Shown: one piece after another, positions 42,241 to 51,152 of the stretch
How the letters are laid out: every line of letters starts with the position of its first letter
How positions within the stretch are numbered: position 1 is the stretch's first letter
Source: Natronosalvus sp042663485
Lineage (GTDB): Archaea; Halobacteriota; Halobacteria; Halobacteriales; Natrialbaceae
Direction: 5' to 3' (one strand)
Assembly: GCA_042663485.1 (NCBI GenBank)
Contig: JBHTAF010000001.1
Length of the DNA stretch: 64,000 nt
Made by a program: the position numbers and the translations under genes
The notes under the pieces: generated by a model
Seen by the model: only the letters and a program-made list of their open reading frames with translations
The model's database searches: none
Told to the model about the DNA's origin: nothing

Positions 42241-43353
42241 CTATAGTTTCAACGCCTCGAGCAACGCGTCCAGGTCGGCTCGCGTATTGAATGCGTGGAC
42301 TGACGCCCTGACGGCGTCCGGGTACGAGAGCGATCGAACGGCGATATCCTGCTCGGCGAAACGGTCGACAGTCGCTTCCGGATCGGGCACGTCGATCGTG
42401 ACGAGCCCGGACTCGAACTCGCGAGGGCTGAGCAACGCGGATTCCGGGAGGCCGTCCTTGAGGTACTCGGTGAGGTCGGCGATACGAGACTCGATTCCGT
42501 CCGTCCCGAATTCCTGGTGGTATTCGATCGCCGCCGTCAGGCCGTCGTAGAGGGCGGGGCTGGTCGTGCCGACCTCGAACCGACCGGCGCCGGGCGCGTA
42601 CTCGTAGTCGTGCGCGGAGGCGTCGGTCACGCTCCGGTAGCCGATCGCACCCGGTACGCACTCGCGTTCGGCCCCCTCGCGGACGTAGAGGAAGCCGGCG
42701 CCGAAGGGGCCGAGCAGCCACTTGTGACCGGCGCCGACCACGAAATCGGCCCCCCAATCGGTGACGTCGACGGCGGTCTGGCCGGGGGACTGCACAGCGT
42801 CAACGAGGACCCGTGCGTCGGCGTCGCGTGCCAGCCCGACGAGTTCCTCGACCGGCAGTCGCGTTCCGTGGGTCCAGGTGATCGAACTCACGACCAGCAG
42901 CGTCGCTCCCTCGAGTGCGTCCTTCGCGGCCTCGAGGTCCAGTCTTCCTTCCGTGGTCTCGAGGACCCGAACCTCCGTGCCGCGCGTGCGCTCGAGCCGA
43001 CGCCACGGCAGGATACCCGCCGGATGCTCGAGGTCGGTGCGGACGACGACGCCGCTCTCGTCCCAGTCGAACGCGCCGGCGACGCGGTTGATGCCGTCGG
43101 TCGTGCTCTGGGTGAGCGCGATTTCGGTCTCGTGAGCGCCGATCAGGTCGGCGACCGCCGCCTTCGCCCGGTCGAGGCTCGAGCCGGCCGCGGCGTACAT
43201 GCCCTCGCCGGTCGGCGCCTCGTACTCGTGGGACTCGAGGGACGACTCGATCGTCTCGACGACGGGCCGGGGACTGGGCCCGCCGGCGCCGGTGTTCAGG
43301 TAGATGCCGTGCTCGAGCGCCGGAACGTCCGCGCGAAGGGTCTCGTGGTCCAT
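42241..43353 (-). CDS. class V aminotransferase (cysteine desulfurase-like)
   Basis: 370 residues. YLNTGAGGPSPRPV opening, TQSTTDGINRVAGAFDW cofactor loop, VDAVQSPGQTAVDV with the pyridine-binding Asp and GAGHKWLLGPFG with the Schiff-base Lys211. The short desulfurase active-site Cys loop is not evident (FESGLVTIDV region), so it may be another class V enzyme such as an isopenicillin-epimerase-like or Ser/Cys lyase. Next to thioredoxin genes on the same strand, 30 bp away. Confidence 0.9.
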   Translation of the reverse strand: MDHETLRADVPALEHGIYLNTGAGGPSPRPVVETIESSLESHEYEAPTGEGMYAAAGSSLDRAKAAVADLIGAHETEIALTQSTTDGINRVAGAFDWDESGVVVRTDLEHPAGILPWRRLERTRGTEVRVLETTEGRLDLEAAKDALEGATLLVVSSITWTHGTRLPVEELVGLARDADARVLVDAVQSPGQTAVDVTDWGADFVVGAGHKWLLGPFGAGFLYVREGAERECVPGAIGYRSVTDASAHDYEYAPGAGRFEVGTTSPALYDGLTAAIEYHQEFGTDGIESRIADLTEYLKDGLPESALLSPREFESGLVTIDVPDPEATVDRFAEQDIAVRSLSYPDAVRASVHAFNTRADLDALLEALKL

Positions 43354-43383
43354 GAAGGTAGGTGAGTCTACTCGTCGAAGGCC

Positions 43384-44415
43384 CTAATCGTTGGCCTCGA
43401 TCGTGAGAGGAGCCGGTTCCGCCTCCTGTTCGGCGTCCGTCTCCTCGAGCCAGGCCTCGGCGTCGAGCGCGGCCATGCTCCCCGTCCCGGCTGCGGTGAT
43501 CGCCTGACGGTACTGCGGGTCCATGACGTCGCCGGCACCGAAGACGCCGGGCACGTCGGTCTCAGTCGTCGATCCGTGGGTCTCGAGGTAGCCCGCTGCA
43601 TCTAGCGAGACGGGCGTCTCCGCGAGGAAGTCGGTGTTCGGGACGTGGCCGACGCCGTAGAATATGCCGCCGACGTCGACGGTTTCCTCGGTGACGTCCT
43701 CGGCGGCCTCGATCTTCTCGAGCGGGTGGCCCTCGGGGTGGCTCACGAGCGTCGCGCCGGTGACGCCCGAGTCCCGGTCGCCGTGAATCGCGAGCAGTTC
43801 GGCGTTCCAGCGGAACGAGATCTTCTCGTGATCGCGAGCGCGCCGGGCCATGATGTCGGAGGCACGAAGTTCGTCGCGCCGGTGGACGACCGTGACGCTC
43901 TCGGCGAACTTCGCGAGGAAGAGCGCCTCCTCCATCGCGCTGTCGCCGCCTCCGACGACGAGCACGTCGTCGCCTCGGTGGAAGGCGCCGTCGCAGGTCG
44001 CACACGTCGAGAGCCCGTAGCCCATCAACTCGTCCTCGTTCTCGGCGCCAACCCAGCGCGCGCTCGCGCCCGTGGCGACGATCAATGCGCGCGTCCGGAT
44101 CGTCTCGCCGTTCGAGAGGTCGAGTTCGAACGGCCGGTCCTCGAGGCGGGCCGCCTCGACGGTGCCACGGGTGAACTCGGCGCCGAATCGCTCGGCCTGT
44201 TCCTTCCCGCGCTGGACGAGTTCCATGCCGCCGACGCCCTCCGGGAAGCCGAGGAAGTTCTCGACCTCCGTCGTGAGCGTCAGCTGACCGCCGGGTTCGG
44301 GGCCCTCGAGGACGAGTGGCTCGAGGTCCGCCCGCGCGGCGTAGACGGCCGCGGAGAGGCCGGCGGCGCCGGAGCCGACGACGACGATGTCGTGGTCGCG
44401 TGTTTCCTCGCTCAT
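43384..44415 (-). CDS. trxB: thioredoxin reductase
   Basis: 343 residues. FAD motif VVGSGAAGLSAAVYAA at 13-28, redox pair CATC at 138-141 (STCATCDGAF), NADPH motif VVGGGDSAMEEA and the closing GVFGAGDVMDPQYRQAITAAGTG. A cytoplasmic flavoenzyme that reduces thioredoxin with NAD(P)H. Overlaps the thioredoxin gene by four bases (ATGA), so enzyme and substrate are co-translated. Confidence 0.96.
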   Translation of the reverse strand: MSEETRDHDIVVVGSGAAGLSAAVYAARADLEPLVLEGPEPGGQLTLTTEVENFLGFPEGVGGMELVQRGKEQAERFGAEFTRGTVEAARLEDRPFELDLSNGETIRTRALIVATGASARWVGAENEDELMGYGLSTCATCDGAFHRGDDVLVVGGGDSAMEEALFLAKFAESVTVVHRRDELRASDIMARRARDHEKISFRWNAELLAIHGDRDSGVTGATLVSHPEGHPLEKIEAAEDVTEETVDVGGIFYGVGHVPNTDFLAETPVSLDAAGYLETHGSTTETDVPGVFGAGDVMDPQYRQAITAAGTGSMAALDAEAWLEETDAEQEAEPAPLTIEAND

Positions 44416-44771
44416 TCGTTCGTGTATCCCTCGACCAGGCTACGAATTCGGTCGGCGGGCAACGCACCGACCTGCTGTTCGACCTGCTCGCCATCGGCGA
44501 ACACCGTAATCGTCGGGACGCCGCGAACGCCGAAGCTGCCCGCGAGGGGCTGGTTCTCGTCGACGTCGACCTTCGCGACCGTGGCGTCGGTCTCCGTGGC
44601 GAGTTGCTCCATTACCGGCTCGAGCATCTGGCACGGACCACACCACGTCGCGAAGAAGTCGACGAGAACGACGTCGTTCTCGCTCACGACCTCCTCGAAG
44701 TGGGACTGGCCCTGGATGTAGACTGGTTCGTCGGCGGTCTGGTCGGTTCCGCTGTATGCATCAGATGACAT
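44412..44771 (-). CDS. trxA: thioredoxin
   Basis: 119 residues from the ATG; the preceding GTG is also open. FFATWCGPCQMLEPVM has the classical WCGPC active site, with the cis-Pro in RGVPTITVFADG. About 20 polar residues precede the fold. First gene of the trxA-trxB unit. A TATTG-CA-CAATA palindrome is 42 bp before the start and a TTTAAA lies between, so its promoter looks regulated. Confidence 0.96.
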   Translation of the reverse strand: MSSDAYSGTDQTADEPVYIQGQSHFEEVVSENDVVLVDFFATWCGPCQMLEPVMEQLATETDATVAKVDVDENQPLAGSFGVRGVPTITVFADGEQVEQQVGALPADRIRSLVEGYTNE

Positions 44772-44813
44772 CACCTCTTCGTATGGTCCGAGAGTGTTTA
44801 AAGGTTTTGTGTA

Positions 44814-44825
44814 TATTGCACAATA
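44814..44825. promoter_or_regulatory. palindrome TATTG-CA-CAATA before trxA
   Basis: Perfect 12-bp palindrome 42 bp from the trxA ATG, with TTTAAA in between. The first 11 bases also occur at 17387-17397. Confidence 0.45.
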
Positions 44826-44987
44826 CAGAATCGTGGCCCCGAGTTATGGAGTAGGGTCGTAGCACGCTTATTCCTTAAATGAGCGGGTATTGGCGGCATC
44901 TCAATGAAATAGAACGAATCACGAGCGATTTTCAATTGCGTACTTTCCGAAATTCTGTTCGGGGTCGAAACGGCAGGACGTCCGCAA

Positions 44988-45518
44988 TCAGGCGGCTTCA
45001 CTTCGGGTACTGCCGGCTGCATCCGAGTGCGAGCGAGCGATACTGTACCCGAGCGCGAGCAAGAGCACGCCTGACAGCAAGAACGCGACGTCGAAGATCA
45101 GGACGCTCGCTGGCCCGTCAGGCCACACGTGGTGGAGCTCGAGGAGGTGGTGATTGACGAGTCCCTCGACCAGGTTGAAGATTCCCCAGCCCATCAGAAC
45201 CGAACCGAGCAGCGTACGGCCCGAGGGCGGGACGTACGGATGTCGCCACGCGCGGACGATTAACACGATGCCAACGACCGTGAACGCGTAAGTCGCCACG
45301 TGAAAGAGCCCGTCGGCAAGAACGTTGAGCCGCAAGGTAGCGAGGTCGGTCGTGTCCGTCCGGGCCGAGAGCATGTGATGCCACTGCAGGAGTTGGTGCA
45401 GGACGATGCCGTCGAAAAAACCGCCCAGGCCGACGCCGAGGACCGCTCCGGCCTGAACGAGCGGTTTCGACCGTGCGGACAGCCCGAGCCACCTTTCGGA
45501 TCGCGGGGGTCCTGCCAT
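44988..45518 (-). CDS. DUF2243 membrane protein
   Basis: 176 residues, four or five helices. Family landmarks are histidine-rich: FFDGIVLHQLLQWHHMLS, LADGLFHVATYAFTVVG and FNLVEGLVNHHLLELHHVW. Conserved His in membrane helices suggest metal or haem binding. It starts one base after the stop of the DUF326 copper-binding gene, so the two form an operon. Function not established. Confidence 0.9.
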   Translation of the reverse strand: MAGPPRSERWLGLSARSKPLVQAGAVLGVGLGGFFDGIVLHQLLQWHHMLSARTDTTDLATLRLNVLADGLFHVATYAFTVVGIVLIVRAWRHPYVPPSGRTLLGSVLMGWGIFNLVEGLVNHHLLELHHVWPDGPASVLIFDVAFLLSGVLLLALGYSIARSHSDAAGSTRSEAA

Positions 45519-45519
45519 T

Positions 45520-45861
45520 CTAGCTGGCCATTTCACGACACGATTCGGCACACTTCGGAAGGACCTCCGCACAGGCCTGACAGTGGTCGTGGTCGTGCTG
45601 TTCGCACTCCTCGGCACAGGCCTCACAGGCGTCCGCACAGATGGAGGCGAGTTCACCGTGGTAATCCGAATCGCGTGCCATGAATCGCGCGTGCAACGTT
45701 GCCAGGTCGGCGACGTCCCGACAGAGCCGGATGCACTCGGCCATCTCTTCGCCGTGGTCGGCACACGCGTCTGCACACCACTCACAGACCTGGGCGGCCT
45801 CGAGGCAGTTGTCGATGCAGTCTTTCATCTCGTCGTCTCGCGGGAGCTGTTGTAGCGCCAT
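45520..45861 (-). CDS. DUF326 four-helix-bundle copper-binding protein
   Basis: 113 residues from MALQQLPRDDEMKDC. Repeated Cys in the helix pattern CxxCxxxC (CIDNCLEAAQVCEWCADAC; CADACEACAEECEQHDHDHCQAC; CAESC) is that of the Csp/YhjQ cuprous-ion storage family. No export signal, so cytosolic copper storage is expected. Useful beside copper enzymes such as NirK and halocyanin. In an operon with DUF2243. Confidence 0.92.
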   Translation of the reverse strand: MALQQLPRDDEMKDCIDNCLEAAQVCEWCADACADHGEEMAECIRLCRDVADLATLHARFMARDSDYHGELASICADACEACAEECEQHDHDHCQACAEVLPKCAESCREMAS

Positions 45862-45999
45862 CACAAGAACGAACAACACCAAACCGGTTCAACGGCACAC
45901 ATGCTCACGCAAGCGTCGACCGGCGTACACGAGAGCGGTCCCCCTCGAGGGGCACGTGACTGCCAAACGGCTTTGGGAATCCTCGTCTAGACTCCCGGT

Positions 46000-46287
46000 A
46001 TGGCGTCCGAAGCGGACCAGGAAGGCGTTCGGGTCTGGCTGGTCGAGCGAACGTACTCCGACGACGAACAGAACCTCATCATCCTCGTCTACGCGACGCC
46101 CGACGGTGAGCGCTACTTCCGCAAGGAACGGGCGCTCACGAGTTTCACCGACGCTCGAGAGACGACCGCCGCACTCGAGGTCGACGCCGACAATCTCGGA
46201 TCGGTCGATGACCCAGTCCAGCGTGAACGCTACGCCACCGAAGCGTCCCGAATGGCCGCCGAGCACGGCCCCGACGATCCGATATAG
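46000..46287 (+). CDS. conserved haloarchaeal small protein
   Basis: 95 residues, acidic. VRVWLVERTYSDDEQNLIILVYATPDGERYFRKERAL is a short beta-hairpin core, followed by a helical tail (DDPVQRERYATEASRMAAEHG). Widespread in haloarchaea as far as I recall, but without known function. Single gene on the plus strand, between minus-strand operons. Confidence 0.75.
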   Translation: MASEADQEGVRVWLVERTYSDDEQNLIILVYATPDGERYFRKERALTSFTDARETTAALEVDADNLGSVDDPVQRERYATEASRMAAEHGPDDPI

Positions 46288-46373
46288 CGTCCCCGCGGGC
46301 TCGAGACCACTGACTGACAGTCTCGAGTACCTTGCGACTCGAAAACGGGTCCGCCGAACGGGTCGAGGCTCGA

Positions 46374-47411
46374 CTAATCAGCCGTCGAACGGGCAATTCG
46401 AGCGTTCTGACGCATCGTGGCGACAGTGCTGTAGATGACGGCTCCGCTGACCATGAACGCCGAGAGCAAGATCAGCGCGAAGCTGACCGTGCTCAGAACC
46501 TCCATCCCGAGATAATCTCCGGCCTGGCGGAACGCGACGGCGACCGATCCACCCAGGAGCATCAGCCCGAAGTAGATCTTGATGTCGCCCTCGTCGACGA
46601 TGCTGGTCGCCGCCGAGCCGATGCGGGCACCGAGCGCGCTCCCGGCCAGCAGCGGTGCGACGATCGAGAGGTCGACGCCGCCCTCGAGGCCGTAGAGGAA
46701 CGACCCGATCCCGCCAGAGAAGACGATCTCGAACAGGTCGGTCCCGACGGCCACCGGAACGGGGACCCCGATCAGGTAGAACATGGCAGGCATGCGGATG
46801 AATCCGCCGCCGACGCCGAGAAAGCCCGACAACAGCCCCGTGGCGAACGCGACGCCGAGAACCATCCACAGCGAGACCTTAATCCCGCCGGCGATTGTCA
46901 TCATCGGGGGGACATGGTAGGACTGGATCTTCTTCGCGATGTCCGGGATGGCGTCCGGATCGATCTCCTGGTTGGCGGCGTCGTGGTGGCCGCCCGAGCT
47001 GTCCTCGCCATCGTTTTTGAGGGCATTTCGGGTGACGAACAGACCGATTGCCCCCAGTAACACCACGTAGGTGACGCCGATGACGCCGCTAGCGAGCCCG
47101 AGTTCCTCGAGGTAGAAGACCCCGATCCGCCCGACTTCGATGCCGGCGGTCGTCCCGACGATCATCAACCCGCCGAGTTTGTACTCGACCTGGCCGAGGT
47201 CGTGGTGTTTCATCGTCGCGATGACGGCGGTCCCGAAGACGAACGCCATGCCGCTCCCGACCGCGACGCGGGCCGGGTAGCCCATGACCAGGAGCGCCGG
47301 CGTCACGAGGAAGGACCCGGCCATCCCGAAGAAGCCGAACAGGACGCCAACCATGAAGCCGAAGCTCACGAACAGAACGAGCATCGTGAACGCGATGCCG
47401 AATACCTCCAT
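46374..47411 (-). CDS. TauE/SafE family sulfite/anion exporter
   Basis: 345 residues, eight or nine helices. The two repeats are recognisable: GFFGMAGSFLVTPALLVMGYPARVAVGSGM and GFLGVGGGFIRMPAMFYLIGVPVPVAVGTDLFEIV. An acidic, His-containing loop lies between (DGEDSSGGHHDAAN). The family moves sulfite, sulfoacetate or other anions out of the cell. Coupled to the 49-residue membrane protein that precedes it by one base. Confidence 0.92.
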   Translation of the reverse strand: MEVFGIAFTMLVLFVSFGFMVGVLFGFFGMAGSFLVTPALLVMGYPARVAVGSGMAFVFGTAVIATMKHHDLGQVEYKLGGLMIVGTTAGIEVGRIGVFYLEELGLASGVIGVTYVVLLGAIGLFVTRNALKNDGEDSSGGHHDAANQEIDPDAIPDIAKKIQSYHVPPMMTIAGGIKVSLWMVLGVAFATGLLSGFLGVGGGFIRMPAMFYLIGVPVPVAVGTDLFEIVFSGGIGSFLYGLEGGVDLSIVAPLLAGSALGARIGSAATSIVDEGDIKIYFGLMLLGGSVAVAFRQAGDYLGMEVLSTVSFALILLSAFMVSGAVIYSTVATMRQNARIARSTAD

Positions 47412-47412
47412 G

Positions 47413-47562
47413 TTAGACGTTCTCGATCGCGTCGATCAGGGGTGGTGCGGCCACTCGCTCGAGCAAACCGTATCCCTCGTAGAGGACGATTGCCTCGACG
47501 AGGACGGCACCCACGAGGACGCCTGCCTGTACTGGTTCCGAGAGTGAGGCGAGCTCGATCAT
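47413..47562 (-). CDS. 49-residue membrane protein (DUF7512-like) upstream of the TauE gene
   Basis: MIELASLTEPVQAGVLVG-type opening with one hydrophobic helix (VQAGVLVGAVLVEAIVLYEG) and an amphipathic tail ending DAIENV. A GGAGGT ribosome site lies 8 bases before the ATG, one of the few clear ones in the window. One base separates its stop from the TauE start. Small single-helix partners of this kind accompany haloarchaeal TauE genes and are probably subunits. Confidence 0.75.
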   Translation of the reverse strand: MIELASLSEPVQAGVLVGAVLVEAIVLYEGYGLLERVAAPPLIDAIENV

Positions 47563-48090
47563 TCGTCTCGACCTCCGTTCTGTATGTGTTCCAGTTGTGT
47601 ACGGATCATGGTTTTCTGCTCAATACCTCTACTGTCGTAGTGCCTATAACGCTTTTGGGGCTGCTACACAATATTACTGCTGCCTATTTCACGCCTAACC
47701 AACAGAGATATTCTCCTAAGTTATGAGGATACAAGTGCGTTCGACGGGACGGTTGAGTACGGACCCTCTCGTCTCACGCGCAACTCGGCCCCCAGTCACG
47801 AGGACGCGTGGTCACCACTCCGAGGGCGTCTGGTCTGATGCACCTGTTTTGCTCACCAGTCGACGCGCTCGCTGTAGTCGTTCGCTGGCTAATCGCGACG
47901 CACCACCGTGTCGAGGACTCGAGCCGTCTGGATTGGTCGTGAACGACGAAGAGTAGCCGATTCATGCGCGTAAACAAATTTTATTGGTCAAATTGTTTAG
48001 TACCGAACGAACGGTTGTAATCGCCGAATCGAGCGATCAACGCCCGAAACATTCTCGATCCGGTATTGGACGATCCAAACAATATTATAT
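47563..48090. other. divergent 0.5-kb gap
   Basis: Separates the TauE unit from the tandem Usp gene. AT-rich in two places; TATTATAT at 48083-48090 is the Usp TATA box. No gene recognised. Confidence 0.45.
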
Positions 48091-48104
48091 CTAGGGATCC
48101 CTAG
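48091..48104. promoter_or_regulatory. perfect 14-bp palindrome at the Usp start site
   Basis: CTAGGGATCCCTAG lies between the TATA box and the ATG, seven bases before the latter, exactly where transcription should begin. A strong operator candidate. Confidence 0.5.
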
Positions 48105-48111
48105 CGACGGT

Positions 48112-48954
48112 ATGAAAGCTGTCCTGGCAACCGACCTTTCAGCCGCCAGTGAGGCGACGATCGAGACCGAAACCTGCCTCGAGTGCCTCGGCCGAATCGG
48201 CATCGAGGAGATTCACCTGGTGACGGTCATTCCCTCGAACGTGCACGCGGGCATGCCCGGCATGGACTTCGAGGGACGGCGAGAACGCGCGCTCGAACGG
48301 TATCGCAACGTCATCGAGGGTGCCGGCTTCGACGTCGAGAGTCACGTCGTCCGGGGAACACCCCACCGGCGAATCAGGGGCATCGCGGAGACGATCGGTG
48401 CGAGCATGACTATCGTTGGCTCCCGCGGAAAGAGCCCGCTCGAGAATCGGGTGATCGGGTCGACCGCGCGTAACCTCGCACGCACGAGCGAGACGCCGTT
48501 GCTCGTCAACCGGATCGAGCGCGGCGTCGACGAACCCGAAATCGTCCGCAAACACCTGTTCCAGCGAATGCTCTACGCGACGGACTTCTCCGAGAACGCC
48601 GACCGCGCGTTCGACGCGTTCTCGTATCTCCGACACGCCACCGAGGAAGCGACCCTCCTTCACGTCGAAACGCCGAAAGATCCCGGGCTACCCGATGGCG
48701 AGGATCCCCGCCAGCGACTCGAGGAACTCGCCGACCAGCTCGAGGAGTGGGGAATCGACACCCGGATCGAACTCAGGCAGGGAGATCCGGCTGACGAAAT
48801 CCTCGACGTTGAGGCCGAGTACGAGCCGACGACGACCCTCGTTGGCTCACGCGGACACAGCCGCCTCCGGCGGCTCCTGCTCGGGAGCGTGTCCGAGGAC
48901 ATCGTCGCCCGCGCGAACGGGAACGTGTTGCTCGTGCCGCCGCACGTGGCCTGA
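48112..48954 (+). CDS. tandem-domain universal stress protein
   Basis: 280 residues with two UspA domains. Domain 1 runs MKAVLATDLSAASEAT to IVGSRGKSPLENRVIGSTARNLARTSETPLLV; domain 2 runs MLYATDFSENADRAFDAFSYL to LVGSRGHSRLRRLLLGSVSEDIVARANGNVLLVP. Both keep the GS/GxxG nucleotide-binding pattern. Cytoplasmic stress protein, probably ATP-binding. Promoter with TATA box and start-site palindrome. Confidence 0.94.
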   Translation: MKAVLATDLSAASEATIETETCLECLGRIGIEEIHLVTVIPSNVHAGMPGMDFEGRRERALERYRNVIEGAGFDVESHVVRGTPHRRIRGIAETIGASMTIVGSRGKSPLENRVIGSTARNLARTSETPLLVNRIERGVDEPEIVRKHLFQRMLYATDFSENADRAFDAFSYLRHATEEATLLHVETPKDPGLPDGEDPRQRLEELADQLEEWGIDTRIELRQGDPADEILDVEAEYEPTTTLVGSRGHSRLRRLLLGSVSEDIVARANGNVLLVPPHVA

Positions 48955-48979
48955 TCGACCGAGGTCGGAATTTCTGCAG

Positions 48980-49630
48980 TCAGAGCCGCGCCCGTGCCGC
49001 CTCGAGGTCCGCTCGCGTGTCGATGCTATCGAACGAGTCGATCGTCGCGTATCGCTTCCAGTCGGCCGGCTCGAAGACGGTCCACTCGAGCCTGTCGAGC
49101 GCGGCCAGGATCTTGCCCTCGTCGGCCTCGAGCGCCGCGCGACAGGCGTCGGCCATCGGCTCCACCCGGTAGACCGCGTGGGTCGTCTGGAACCAGCCGT
49201 CCGGGTGTTTCGGAACGACGGCTGCCGTCCGTTCGTCTGACTCAGGAGTGCTACCGCTCTCGAGTCGCTCGAACAGCGCCTCGAACAACGCCGGTTCGAC
49301 GAACGGCATGTCACACGCCACGACAGCCGCGATAGGAGCGCTCGCGGCCTCGAGACCCGTCGCGATCCCGGCGAGGGGGCCACGATCAGGCGTCCGGTCG
49401 ACGGCCACCTGGATCATCCGTGACTCGGACTCGAGCGCGTCCTGGAGGGCGTCGACCTGCTCGTCGCGGCAGTTGACGACGAGTTCGTCCGTCACGCCCT
49501 CGAGTCGGTCGGCGACGTGGCCGATCAAGGGGGTACCGTCGAGGTCAGCAACCGCCTTGTCGCCGCCCTGGAAGCGAGTCGAAAATCCGCCCGCGATGAT
49601 GACGCCGGCGCGCGAGGATGTCTCGGTCAT
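48980..49630 (-). CDS. mobA: molybdenum cofactor guanylyltransferase
   Basis: 216 residues from MTETSSRAGVIIAGG. The nucleotidyltransferase signature GGFSTRFQGGDKAVADLDG and VDRTPDRGPLAGIATGLEAA, ACDMPFVEPALFEAL are those of MobA. It attaches GMP to molybdopterin for DMSO-reductase-family enzymes. This implies that the cell has such enzymes, such as a partner for the NrfD module, elsewhere. Convergent with the Usp gene. Confidence 0.9.
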   Translation of the reverse strand: MTETSSRAGVIIAGGFSTRFQGGDKAVADLDGTPLIGHVADRLEGVTDELVVNCRDEQVDALQDALESESRMIQVAVDRTPDRGPLAGIATGLEAASAPIAAVVACDMPFVEPALFEALFERLESGSTPESDERTAAVVPKHPDGWFQTTHAVYRVEPMADACRAALEADEGKILAALDRLEWTVFEPADWKRYATIDSFDSIDTRADLEAARARL

Positions 49631-49829
49631 CGTGGCTCGTTCACATCTTATCGATCCGGACGAATCAGTGCATCGAACAGGACGAGGTAGTTCTCGAGGT
49701 GTCGAGGATACGGAAACCGTCATCGACGGAAAGGACTCGAGCGTCGGCCTCGGGTGAATGCTCCGTTTCTCGAGACAGTCTCTGCACTCGTGAACGGCCT
49801 ATTTTTGGACGACGGTCGTACCGGTCGAT

Positions 49830-50291
49830 ATGTACGGGCAAGGGCTTCGCTGGGTACAACTCGGTGGCGAGGACCTCGATTCGTTTCTCGACCGGGGCGG
49901 GACTGGCGTTCTCTCGTTCGGATCGACTGTCGAGGAACCGCCGTTCTCGATTCCGGTTTCCTACGGCTACTACGCGGACGAGGGTCACTTCTACTTCCGG
50001 CTGTCGTTCCCGGAAGGGCACAGCGGCGGCAAAGCGGCGGTCCTCGACCGACCGGTCTCGTTCGTCGTCTACGCGGAGACCGACGAGGGCTGGCACAGCG
50101 TCGTCGCGACCGGGTTGCTCGAGGAGATCTCGGACGCACCGTACGAATCGGCCGCGGTCCAGGGGATGTGGGCAGTCCAGATTCCGGCCGTCGACGTCTT
50201 CGAACGGCCGCCCGACGACGTGACGTTTCGCGACTTTCGGCTCGTGCCGGACCGCGTCACGGGTCGAAGAGAAGTCGAGACGGCGGAATGA
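49830..50291 (+). CDS. pyridoxamine 5'-phosphate oxidase-like flavin-binding protein
   Basis: 153 residues. GTGVLSFGSTVEEPPFSIPVSYGYY, FYFRLSFPEGHSGGKAAVL and VSFVVYAETDEGWHSVVATGLLE match the split-barrel family. Paralogue of the protein at 38889. Probably flavin- or F420-binding; substrate unknown. Ends convergent to DUF2270. Confidence 0.88.
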   Translation: MYGQGLRWVQLGGEDLDSFLDRGGTGVLSFGSTVEEPPFSIPVSYGYYADEGHFYFRLSFPEGHSGGKAAVLDRPVSFVVYAETDEGWHSVVATGLLEEISDAPYESAAVQGMWAVQIPAVDVFERPPDDVTFRDFRLVPDRVTGRREVETAE

Positions 50292-50332
50292 CCGTCGCCC
50301 GAATTCGGTGGCAATGGGGCTGAGAAGCCCGT

Positions 50333-51055
50333 CTACCGTCCGGACTTCCACTCGCCGTGCTCGCCCTCACGAAACTCACCCTTCGCCTGTCGCTCGCGCG
50401 GCCAGAGGCCGATGGCGACGGCGGCCAGGTACCACAGGGCGGAGACGGCGACGACCACTTCGCCAGGGACGAGGGCGATCGACGCCGACTCGAGCCAGGC
50501 GTCGCTCTGGACGAACGCCGTGATCCGAAAGGCCCACGCCAGCACCAGCACGGTGAACAGCGCCAGGTAGATTCGGCGGAGTCGGTTCGCGAGCGCCTCG
50601 AGGGTCGACACTTTCATCGTCGGCCGTCGATAATCGTCGCTCAACTCGACGCGCCACTCGGGATTGTCGACGGGCGCGTCGGGATCGAGCGCCGCCGCCA
50701 GCAGATTCTGTTGCATGAGGCGGACGCGAGCGCGATACACGTCGTAATCCCGGTAGCGTCTGGCTTCGATGAGCAGAAACATCGTGACTACCAGACCCGC
50801 GATCAGAATGATGTAGTGTGGATTGTCCGTGCTCGAGAACGCCCAGGTCAGGATGGCCGCCATGATGGTGACGCTCCAGGTCGTCGTCTGATCGAGGCGC
50901 GAGCGCCAGGTCGTTTCCCGGGAGACCTCTCCGCGATAGGTGTCCCCTAACACCGAACTGATGGTCGTTCGGTCCCGCTCGAGGTCGCTTCCGATCGCCG
51001 CTCCGTCGTTTCGAGGATTGTCAGAGTCAGTCCCGCCGTCGTCTGAGGGTGGCAT
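50333..51055 (-). CDS. DUF2270 membrane protein
   Basis: 240 residues. A polar N-terminus, four helices in two pairs (TTTWSVTIMAAILTWAF with YIILIAGLVVTMFLLIEA, and YLALFTVLVLAWAFRI with VPGEVVVAVSALWYLAAVAIGLW) and the family block EARRYRDYDVYRARVRLMQQN. Basic C-terminal tail. Integral membrane protein with no known function. Confidence 0.93.
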   Translation of the reverse strand: MPPSDDGGTDSDNPRNDGAAIGSDLERDRTTISSVLGDTYRGEVSRETTWRSRLDQTTTWSVTIMAAILTWAFSSTDNPHYIILIAGLVVTMFLLIEARRYRDYDVYRARVRLMQQNLLAAALDPDAPVDNPEWRVELSDDYRRPTMKVSTLEALANRLRRIYLALFTVLVLAWAFRITAFVQSDAWLESASIALVPGEVVVAVSALWYLAAVAIGLWPRERQAKGEFREGEHGEWKSGR

Positions 51056-51152
51056 ACTGGTAGTACGTAGGCAAGGACGATGAACGAAGGCGGGGGTTAC
51101 CGACGGTCTCGAGGCGCGGACGAACGCGTGAGAAGAACGGCGGTCCGACCCG

